NCBI GenBank assembly: GCA_964461765.1
Contig: CAYWVS010000063.1
Coordinates: 1-17,833, forward strand
Reading direction: 5' to 3'
DNA length: 17,833 nt
Origin: JAVVUJ01 sp964461765
Lineage (GTDB): Bacteria; Bacillota; Clostridia; Peptostreptococcales; Anaerovoracaceae
Position 1 is the stretch's first letter, and every line of letters begins with the position of its first letter. Below, piece by piece: positions 8,175 through 14,797 of this stretch. The position numbers and the translations under genes were made by a program. The notes below the pieces were generated by a model. It did no database searches. It saw nothing but the letters and a program-made list of their open reading frames with translations, and was not told the origin of the DNA.

Positions 8175-8212
8175 AACAATTTGAACTCTTCAAAAAAAGA
8201 GTTCAAATTGTT
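8175..8212 (-). terminator. Intrinsic terminator of the arginine deiminase operon
   Basis: A 16-bp perfect inverted repeat (8175-8190 with 8197-8212) around a 6-base loop, 25 bases past the arcC stop, followed on the minus strand by a run of six T. It separates the ADI operon from the spoVA operon transcribed in the same direction. Confidence 0.88.
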
Positions 8213-8237
8213 AAGAAACTTATGAAATTAAGAAACA

Positions 8238-9218
8238 CTAAGCAAAGGTAATGATAGTACCCGTGGTTCCATCTAAGGCATCCACGGCCTTATTTATAGA
8301 CGTGATGATTGCGCATTTTGTGGGATTGGCTCGCACAAATTTCATAGCTGCTAATATCTTAGGCAACATGCTTCCCTCTGCAAAATGTCCCTCCTCCACA
8401 TACTTTGCTGCATCCGCTAAGGTTAGGCGATGTAATTTTTTTTCATTGGGCTGATTATAATTGATGCAGACATTTTCCACTTCCGTTAAGATCATTAAGA
8501 TATCTACATTGATTTGCTCTGCCAAAAGCTCCGCTGCAAAATCCTTGTCAATAACTGCCGCAGTTCCTATAAGGCTTCCGTCAGGCTCCTCGATTACGGG
8601 AATTCCTCCGCCACCGCAGGTGATTACGATGGTGGACTCCCAAAGTCTTTTCACAGCCTCAATTTCCACAATCTTTCTGGGGATGGGTGATGGCACTACC
8701 CTCCGCCAACCTCGTCCGGAATCCTCCTTCATGGTGTATCCCTTTTCCTGCTGCAATTGCTTTGCTTCTTCCTCTGAATAAAATGGACCGATGGGTTTTG
8801 TGGGGTTTTGAAAGGCAGGATCATTGGCTTCAATGATCATTTGCGTAGCCATGGTTACCACAGGAGTATTTTTATTTCTTAAATTTAAAGCGTATTTTAA
8901 GCATTGCTGTATATGATAGCCGATATACCCTTGACTCATGGCACCGCACACGTCAAAGGGCATAGCAGGAGTGACCTCTTTAGCTGTTTCCGATGCCAAA
9001 AGGATTCTCCCCACCTGGGGTCCATTACCATGAACTACTGCAATTTCGTAACCCCTACAACTGATTTCTGCCAGATGCTCACAAGTTTTTCTCACTACCT
9101 TCAGCTGTGCCTCTGCCGTAGCTTGTTCGTTCCCTTGCTGGAGTGCATTTCCTCCTAACGCTATGACGATTTTCTTTGGAATATTGTGACTACCATTATG
9201 ATTATGATTTTTATCCAT
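8238..9218 (-). CDS. arcC: Carbamate kinase
   Basis: A 326-residue cytoplasmic enzyme for the last ADI step: carbamoyl phosphate plus ADP gives ATP, CO2 and ammonia. Amino-acid-kinase landmarks are KIVIALGGNAL near residue 16, VVHGNGPQVGRIL, the carbamate kinase segment DSGRGWRRVVPSPIP, VITCGGGGIPV, and the C-terminal GSMLPKILAAMKFV. It is slightly longer than usual (about 310-316) because of a His/Asn-rich N-terminal extension (MDKNHNHNGSHN). That extension is supported by a strong GAGGAGG ribosome binding site just before its ATG. It is the last gene of argF-arcA-arcC, 71 bases after arcA, and is followed by a strong terminator. Confidence 0.95.
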   Translation of the reverse strand: MDKNHNHNGSHNIPKKIVIALGGNALQQGNEQATAEAQLKVVRKTCEHLAEISCRGYEIAVVHGNGPQVGRILLASETAKEVTPAMPFDVCGAMSQGYIGYHIQQCLKYALNLRNKNTPVVTMATQMIIEANDPAFQNPTKPIGPFYSEEEAKQLQQEKGYTMKEDSGRGWRRVVPSPIPRKIVEIEAVKRLWESTIVITCGGGGIPVIEEPDGSLIGTAAVIDKDFAAELLAEQINVDILMILTEVENVCINYNQPNEKKLHRLTLADAAKYVEEGHFAEGSMLPKILAAMKFVRANPTKCAIITSINKAVDALDGTTGTIITFA

Positions 9219-9289
9219 GCCAAACCTCCTCTAAATCTTATTTATGAGTATAAGAATACCAATTCATCATTATGCCTACTATTATTATC

Positions 9290-10510
9290 TTATAAATCCT
9301 CTCTGTTTATGGGCATACTCATGCATCTGGGACCGCCCCTACCTCTGGAGAGTTCTGAGCTGGGTATGGTCAAAACCTTAATTCCGCTCTTATCCAGTAA
9401 GTCATTTGTCACGTAATTTCTATCGTAGGTGATGACTACACCCGGTGCAATGGCCAAAGTATTGGAGCCGTCACTCCACTGCTCTCTCTGTGCAGCCATT
9501 TTGTCCGTACCACCGCATCTGATCAAATCTACTGCAGGTAGCTTCAGTTCTCTGGCTAAAATAGTTTCCAACTGATCGGTACTTCCGGAAAAATGAATTC
9601 CCCCATTTTCATAGCTCACTTCAAAGATGTGTAAGGGACCTTCTATCTCCGGATGTATGGTAAATTTGTCATAATCTACCATGGTGAAAACTGTATCTAA
9701 ATGCATAAATGCTCTCTTTTTAGGAATCTCAAATACTAAAACTTTTTTAAATTTATTTTCACCCCTGAGTAATTTTTGAGCAAAGCTTTCAATGGCATTG
9801 GCAGAGGTTCTCTGGCTATGACCGATGGCCACCACTTCCTTTGACAAGACCAAAATATCTCCACCCTCAATGGGATTGGGGTTGTAGTAGTCATACCATT
9901 TATTGGTACCCTCAGGAAACAAGCTTTTGTTGTAATGATACATATACTTTAACATCAAAGACTCTCTTCTTCTGGCTTTTGTACTCATTACATTGATGCT
10001 GATTCCATCTCCAATAATGGCTCCCGGGTCTCTTGTAAAGTAGAGATTGGGAATAGGGTCAGTATAATACGGGTAATCTTCACTGATGAAATCCGTTAAT
10101 GATTTGGATCCAATCCCTTCTATATCCGACTTTCTTACTCCTGCCATCATGGTTCCTAACATGTTTTCCACATTCATGCTTAAAAAGTATTCTTTTAAGT
10201 TTTGATGTAAAGTATCCCCATGAACCTCACTTTCCTTGATAAACTCGTCTACAAACTGTCCTCTTACCATTTCATCAGTCAAAGCTTTTGCTGCCTCATC
10301 CAAAACATACAGTACCTCTACTCCATTGGATCTCAAAACCTCTGCAAAGCTGTCATGCTCTTTTTGGGCTACTTGCAAATATGGTATATCATCAAATAAA
10401 AGTCTTTCAAAATTATCCGGTACCAAGCCCTCTATTTCTTTTCCCAGTCTGTGCAGAACCACTTTATTTAATTTTCCGATCTCGGAATAGATGTTTGCAC
10501 CTTCCCTCAT
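9290..10510 (-). CDS. arcA: Arginine deiminase
   Basis: A 406-residue cytoplasmic enzyme that hydrolyses arginine to citrulline and ammonia, the first ADI step. Guanidino-modifying-enzyme motifs are intact: FTRDPG at 158-163 with substrate-binding Asp161, EGGD at 215-218, the catalytic His270 in HLDTVFTMVD, and the nucleophile Cys396 in the C-terminal GRGGPRCMSMP. A GGGAG ribosome binding site lies 8 bases before the ATG. It is the middle gene of argF-arcA-arcC. The 99-base gap to argF contains a stable hairpin, so relative expression of the two may be set after transcription. Confidence 0.97.
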   Translation of the reverse strand: MREGANIYSEIGKLNKVVLHRLGKEIEGLVPDNFERLLFDDIPYLQVAQKEHDSFAEVLRSNGVEVLYVLDEAAKALTDEMVRGQFVDEFIKESEVHGDTLHQNLKEYFLSMNVENMLGTMMAGVRKSDIEGIGSKSLTDFISEDYPYYTDPIPNLYFTRDPGAIIGDGISINVMSTKARRRESLMLKYMYHYNKSLFPEGTNKWYDYYNPNPIEGGDILVLSKEVVAIGHSQRTSANAIESFAQKLLRGENKFKKVLVFEIPKKRAFMHLDTVFTMVDYDKFTIHPEIEGPLHIFEVSYENGGIHFSGSTDQLETILARELKLPAVDLIRCGGTDKMAAQREQWSDGSNTLAIAPGVVITYDRNYVTNDLLDKSGIKVLTIPSSELSRGRGGPRCMSMPINREDL

Positions 10511-10566
10511 ATTGGGTCTCCCTTCAATTTAGTAGTTTTTTATCCATTGTAAATAAATCTTTTGGT

Positions 10567-10595
10567 AGCAATAGGTACATTCTTTCCCTATTGCT
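10567..10595 (-). other. Intercistronic hairpin between argF and arcA
   Basis: A 9-bp perfect stem (AGCAATAGG/CCTATTGCT) with an 11-base loop, 14 bases after the argF stop. It is not followed by a T-run in the direction of transcription, so it looks more like an RNA processing or stability element, or a weak attenuator, than a full terminator. Confidence 0.5.
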
Positions 10596-10609
10596 TCCAG
10601 TAAAATTCC

Positions 10610-11605
10610 TTATGCCATGGTAGCCACAATGACTGCCTTTATAGTATGCATTCTGTTTTCTGCCTCATCAAAGACCACGGAATGCTTGCTTCTGAATACT
10701 TCGTCTGTAACCTCTCTGATATCATAACCCTTTTCCATACAATCCTTTGCCATTTTCGTTTCAAAGTCATGAAATGCAGGGAGGCAATGCATGAAAATCA
10801 CATCCTTATTTCCTGTCTTTTCGATCATTTCTTCTGTAACCTTATATGGAGTAAGCATTTTTACTTTTTCAGGAATTTGAGCCTCTTCTCCCATGGAGGC
10901 CCATACATCGGTATAGATTACGTCAGCACCCACTAGGCATTCCTCCGTATGTGCAATTTCAATGATTGCACCTGTTTCTTTAGCTACAGCTTCCGCAGCC
11001 TTTACAACCTCCTTGTCCACCTCTGGCTCTAGCTCCTTAGGGCCGTATGCTACGAAATGCATCCCCATCTTGGCACAACCGTACATCCAAGCATAGGACA
11101 TGTTGTTTCTTATATCGCCGCAAAATACTACCTTAACCTTGTTTAATGGCTTGGCTATATGCTCTTCTATGGTCAATAGATCTGCTAAAATCTGTGTTGG
11201 ATGATCTACGTCTGTCAGTCCATTCCAAACGGGTACTCCTGAATATTTGGCTAAATCCTCCACGACTTTTTGCTCATATCCTCTGTACTCTATCCCATCA
11301 TAAAATCTGCCTAAAACCTTGGCAGTATCTTCTAAAGATTCTTTTTTACCCATCTGGGAGCTACCCGAATCTAAGAAGGTTACATGAGCCCCTTCTTCCA
11401 AGCATGCCACTTCAAATGCACATCTGGTTCTGGTGGAAGTCTTTTCAAAAAGAAGTACAACATTCTTCCCTTTTAAAAGATCGTTATACACTCCCTGTCT
11501 CTTTTTCGCCTTCAGATCCTTGGATAAATCCAACATGTATCGAATCTCACCGGGGGTAAAATCCATTAATGTTAAAAAACTTCTGCCCTTTAAATTTACT
11601 GCCAT
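10610..11605 (-). CDS. argF: Ornithine carbamoyltransferase (catabolic)
   Basis: A 331-residue cytoplasmic enzyme, the second ADI step, splitting citrulline with phosphate into ornithine and carbamoyl phosphate. Motifs are complete: STRTR at 57-61 and HPTQ at 135-138 for carbamoyl phosphate, the DVWASMGEE loop for ornithine, and HCLP at 273-276. Biosynthetic (ArgF) and catabolic (ArcB) forms cannot be separated by these motifs, but its place ahead of arcA and arcC, with no other arginine biosynthesis gene, points to the catabolic role. An AAGGAGG ribosome binding site precedes the ATG. It is first in the operon, with a sigma-A promoter about 120-150 bases upstream. The order argF-arcA-arcC differs from the common arcA-arcB-arcC order. 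Confidence 0.96.
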   Translation of the reverse strand: MAVNLKGRSFLTLMDFTPGEIRYMLDLSKDLKAKKRQGVYNDLLKGKNVVLLFEKTSTRTRCAFEVACLEEGAHVTFLDSGSSQMGKKESLEDTAKVLGRFYDGIEYRGYEQKVVEDLAKYSGVPVWNGLTDVDHPTQILADLLTIEEHIAKPLNKVKVVFCGDIRNNMSYAWMYGCAKMGMHFVAYGPKELEPEVDKEVVKAAEAVAKETGAIIEIAHTEECLVGADVIYTDVWASMGEEAQIPEKVKMLTPYKVTEEMIEKTGNKDVIFMHCLPAFHDFETKMAKDCMEKGYDIREVTDEVFRSKHSVVFDEAENRMHTIKAVIVATMA

Positions 11606-11705
11606 AAAATGGTTCCTCCTTATATTAAATAAAAATTATATTTATTGTTAAAATACCAATCCCATAACCGGACTTAAACAAATTTGAACTTTCTCTAAAT
11701 TAATG

Positions 11706-11713
11706 TGTATACA
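11706..11713. promoter_or_regulatory. Possible operator overlapping the ADI operon start
   Basis: The 8-base palindrome TGTATACA sits just downstream of the predicted argF transcription start. Read on the minus strand, the surrounding bases (TTTGTATACACATTAA) partly resemble an ArgR box, but several positions disagree and no argR gene is present here. Position rather than sequence is the main argument. Confidence 0.2.
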
Positions 11714-11725
11714 AAGTACAATCTC

Positions 11726-11753
11726 ATTCTACTATATTTTTTTATGTTGTCAA
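11726..11753 (-). promoter_or_regulatory. Sigma-A promoter of argF-arcA-arcC
   Basis: A perfect TTGACA (11753-11748), a 16-base spacer and TAGAAT (11731-11726) on the minus strand, beginning 9 bases past the iadA stop codon. The predicted start is near 11719, giving a leader of about 114 bases before argF. The ADI genes can therefore be expressed independently of the sigma-54 unit upstream. No terminator is visible after iadA, so read-through from the sigma-54 promoter is also possible. Confidence 0.65.
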
Positions 11754-11762
11754 CTATATTTG

Positions 11763-12935
11763 TTATTTTTCAAATACCCCTTTGACCAATATGTCTTTAT
11801 TCTTCATCAAGATCTTACCTTTTGCCAAAACAGTGTCAATTGTTAAATCCCCTTTATCTACAAGTACCAAATCTGCATCAAAGTCTACATCAATTTTACC
11901 TTTTCCTTTTAAACCATAAATTTTTGCAGGATTTTCTGTGATTAGGCTAATGGCTTGCTCTATCTTTATGCCTTTTAGTTTAATGCACTCCACAACAGCT
12001 TGATATAAAGAAGTCACTCTCCCAATTTCAACACCTCTATAATTTCCTTTTTCATCAAAAATTGGTAGAGAACCTTGTCCATCAGACGATAGTGTTACCT
12101 TTGAAATGTCAAGATCTTCTTTTATAATCCTGTCTATAGCTTCATAACAAGGTATTTCCCCTTCTTCAATAAACAAGGGTACTGTACTTGTAGTAAAATC
12201 AAGGTTTCCACCATTCCTCAAATATTGTAACCCCTTTTCAAATACATAACCGCTTCTGTTCATGTGTGTTGGAATAAAATGTTTCCTTGGAATTTCTGTC
12301 CTTTGGGCAATTTCTTCTAAAATATCCACCCCGCCTTGTCCATCACCTACATGAATATTTACAACTCCCACTTTTCCCGAAAGCATTCCTGCTACACGAG
12401 CCTCTGCAGCAATTCTTGCAATTTCATCAAAGGTTGGGCAAGAACACCTATGATCAGATATGGCAATCTCACCTACTCCAATAATTTTTTCATGAAACAT
12501 AATATCCTTTGAAATAGAGTCTGTAAATGTTCTCACAGGTACCTGATATGAACCTGTATTTACAAATGCTGTAACTCCTTTCTCCTCTAAAGCACCTGCC
12601 TTTGCAAGGAGGTTTTCCATACTTCTCCCATATCCGTCTGTTCCCAGTGTTCCGATAATGGTTGTAATTCCTCCTTCCACCATATCACTAAACGCAATTT
12701 CCGGCGTTCTCGTGCTGAACCCTCCTTCTCCACCGCCACCTACAATATGAACATGTGTATCTATGAATCCCGGAAATAGATATTGACCCATAGCATCTGT
12801 TTCCTCTACCTCAACATTCCCCTTCATTACAATGCTATCGGAGATACTACATATCTTTCCTCCTGCAATCAAAACATCCTTCTTCCCAAGGAATTTTGGA
12901 GCAAATACCTCTGCATTTTTGATTAATTTTAACAT
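11763..12935 (-). CDS. iadA: Isoaspartyl dipeptidase (beta-aspartyl-peptidase), Glu variant
   Basis: A 390-residue cytoplasmic metal-dependent amidohydrolase that cleaves beta-aspartyl (isoaspartyl) dipeptides to aspartate and a second amino acid. Landmarks are the metal ligands His61 and His63 in DTHVH, the GGGGEGG loop with substrate-binding Glu70, Tyr130 in GSY, SDHR with Arg163, His195, His224, Arg227 and the catalytic Asp285. From memory of the E. coli numbering (His68/70, Glu77, Tyr137, Lys162, Arg169, His201, His230, Arg233, Asp285), every position is conserved except the carboxylated metal-bridging Lys162, which aligns with Glu156. Related amidohydrolases can use Glu there, so the enzyme is probably active. 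A GAGGAAT ribosome binding site precedes the ATG. It follows the transporter gene after 78 bases and is probably co-transcribed with it. Confidence 0.92.
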   Translation of the reverse strand: MLKLIKNAEVFAPKFLGKKDVLIAGGKICSISDSIVMKGNVEVEETDAMGQYLFPGFIDTHVHIVGGGGEGGFSTRTPEIAFSDMVEGGITTIIGTLGTDGYGRSMENLLAKAGALEEKGVTAFVNTGSYQVPVRTFTDSISKDIMFHEKIIGVGEIAISDHRCSCPTFDEIARIAAEARVAGMLSGKVGVVNIHVGDGQGGVDILEEIAQRTEIPRKHFIPTHMNRSGYVFEKGLQYLRNGGNLDFTTSTVPLFIEEGEIPCYEAIDRIIKEDLDISKVTLSSDGQGSLPIFDEKGNYRGVEIGRVTSLYQAVVECIKLKGIKIEQAISLITENPAKIYGLKGKGKIDVDFDADLVLVDKGDLTIDTVLAKGKILMKNKDILVKGVFEK

Positions 12936-13013
12936 ATTTTATTCCTCTTTTTTAATTTTTATAGATAGTAAATCAATGTTTGCCTATCTTATGTAGGAAA
13001 TAGAGACAACTTT

Positions 13014-14522
13014 TTAGAATCCGATTACAGAAGCAACCAACATGGTAATCATGCTAAGTATGATTAACAATCCCCCAAGCTTCCAAGCAAATTTTATCCA
13101 GTTTGACCAATCAAGCTTTGCAACAGCCAGTATACCCATTAAGCAGCCTGAAGTTGGTACAAGAATATTGGTAAACCCGTCTCCCAACTGAAATGCAAGA
13201 ACGGCAGTTTGCCTTGTGACACCGATTAAATCAGCAAGTGGTGCCATTAAGGGCATAGTAAGAGCAGCTTGCCCAGATCCTGAAACCACAAAGAAATTAA
13301 ATACAGCCTGGAAGAGGTACATAATTACTGCTGCAATGGCGGCAGGTACTCCTTCAAACAGTCCACTTACTCCATTTAAAATAGTATTTAACACCGTTCC
13401 ATCTGTAGCTTCTGTCCCACCAAGAACTAAAATGATACCTTGTGCCATACCTACGATGATAGCAGCACCCACCAAATCCGATGCCCCTTGTCTAAAGGAA
13501 GATGCGATATCGTTTACAGTCATATCATTCAATTTAAATATTACACCGATAATTCCTGATACAACTCCTATGATAAAGAATTGTGTTGCAATTTCAGGGA
13601 TATACCATTCATCTGTTACAACACCCCAAATAATCCAAATTAAGCCTGCTAACATGGTCAATAGTACTAAAATATGTCCTATGCCAAAATGTACATCTAT
13701 GTCCTTTTTCTCTGACATATCATTTCGATAATATTCATCTGATTCATATGCGACAGATAAGGTAGGATTTTTTTTGATTTTTAATGCATACCACATAGTA
13801 AATACCACACCAAACAAAGTATAAAGCACCCAAAGTACAATTCTGAAACCAGCTCCGGACATAATGGGTACATCTGCTATACCCTGTGCAACTGCAACAG
13901 AAAAAGGATTCATCCAAGATGTTGCAAATCCAATCTGTGTTGCTACATAAGTCATCAGAATACCTACCACAGCATCATAACCCATGGCAATCACTAAAGG
14001 TACCAAAATCATGGCAAAAGGTATGGCCTCTTCTCCCATTCCGAAAACGGCACCTCCAAGGGAAAATAAAATAAAAAGTATAGGAATAATTGCAACTTCT
14101 TTTCCCTTTGTTACCTTTATCATTCTCAGGATAGCAGATTCCACTGCACCAGTTTTAAGAATAATTCCAAATGAACCGCCAATTACCAAAATAAAAGCAA
14201 TAATTCCAACTGCGGTACCCCACTTGCTCCCCTTTACCAATCCTTCAAATACATAGTTAAAAAAACCTACTTCGCCATATGGCTTAAATAATGGAACTCC
14301 TTCTTTTACAGGGCTTCCGTTATCATCTAATACATACTCAAAGCTACCCTGCTCAATAATGGTTTTCCCCGAATTAGGATCATCAATTGTGTTAAAGTGA
14401 CCTTGAGGAATTACGTATGTAAGTGCTGCAGCAAGCAAGACTACGAAAAATATAATTACATACGAGTCAGGAACCTTAAAGCCTTTGTTTAGGCTTTCCA
14501 ATTTGTTTTTCTTATTTGACAT
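13014..14522 (-). CDS. YfcC-family transporter (arginine/ornithine antiporter or peptide carrier)
   Basis: A 502-residue membrane protein with about 12 helices, an N-terminal VIPQGHF region, the GMGEEAIPFAMILVPL segment, and the C-terminal SGSGQAALTMPLMAPLADL and PTSGCLMGILAVAKLDW segments typical of the YfcC (DcuC-like) family. Streptococcal ArcD proteins that exchange arginine for ornithine belong to this family, which fits the ADI genes nearby; other members lie beside peptidase genes and may carry small peptides. Here it is directly followed by the dipeptidase gene, in one unit behind a sigma-54 promoter, so an isoaspartyl dipeptide is an equally reasonable cargo. A GGGAGG ribosome binding site precedes the ATG. 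Family is firm, substrate is inference. Confidence 0.88.
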   Translation of the reverse strand: MSNKKNKLESLNKGFKVPDSYVIIFFVVLLAAALTYVIPQGHFNTIDDPNSGKTIIEQGSFEYVLDDNGSPVKEGVPLFKPYGEVGFFNYVFEGLVKGSKWGTAVGIIAFILVIGGSFGIILKTGAVESAILRMIKVTKGKEVAIIPILFILFSLGGAVFGMGEEAIPFAMILVPLVIAMGYDAVVGILMTYVATQIGFATSWMNPFSVAVAQGIADVPIMSGAGFRIVLWVLYTLFGVVFTMWYALKIKKNPTLSVAYESDEYYRNDMSEKKDIDVHFGIGHILVLLTMLAGLIWIIWGVVTDEWYIPEIATQFFIIGVVSGIIGVIFKLNDMTVNDIASSFRQGASDLVGAAIIVGMAQGIILVLGGTEATDGTVLNTILNGVSGLFEGVPAAIAAVIMYLFQAVFNFFVVSGSGQAALTMPLMAPLADLIGVTRQTAVLAFQLGDGFTNILVPTSGCLMGILAVAKLDWSNWIKFAWKLGGLLIILSMITMLVASVIGF

Positions 14523-14568
14523 AATGTTTCCTCCCTTAAAAGTATTTAATTATCTAACTATCTTTAAG

Positions 14569-14584
14569 AGCAAAATTTATGCCA
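14569..14584 (-). promoter_or_regulatory. Sigma-54 promoter of the yfcC-iadA unit
   Basis: On the minus strand, TGGCATA-N4-TTGCT. It keeps the invariant GG at -24 and GC at -12 with the exact spacing of the consensus TGGCACG-N4-TTGCW. The predicted start is near 14558, about 36 bases before the transporter ATG. The gene for a sigma-54 activator lies directly upstream in the same direction. Confidence 0.85.
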
Positions 14585-14672
14585 ATATATGATTAAATTA
14601 CACTGTACTCAGTTTAAAGGCTATAGCCAGCACCCAATATAATACGATTTTAGGGAATTTATAGTTTGGATA

Positions 14673-14790
14673 GGCTAAATAAACATGTGAAAAAGCTTAA
14701 TAAACATTGATAATGGCTAAAATATTTTTCTAACGACGACCTAATAAAAGAAATTTTCATATTTACTTAAAGTTATTGGTTCTTATTGGT
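14673..14790. promoter_or_regulatory. Candidate activator-binding region with phased repeats
   Basis: Between the activator gene and the sigma-54 promoter lie several repeats: GGCTAAA at 14673 and 14715 (42 bases apart), AATAAACAT at 14678 and 14699 (21 apart), and TTATTGGT at 14773 and 14783 (10 apart). ACGACGACC at 14733-14741 recurs upstream of the activator gene. A separate 10-base palindrome, GGCTATAGCC, lies at 14619-14628. Spacings near multiples of 10.5 bases place copies on one DNA face, as expected for an upstream activating sequence about 90-200 bases from a sigma-54 promoter. Which repeat is the site, if any, is unknown. Confidence 0.35.
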
Positions 14791-14797
14791 TTTTATC

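Noticed and set aside
12948..12998. Weak inverted repeat (AGATAG/CTATCT) between the transporter and iadA as a terminator
   Set aside because: A short AT-rich stem with a 15-base loop and A-rich, not T-rich, sequence after it; the two genes are more likely co-transcribed.
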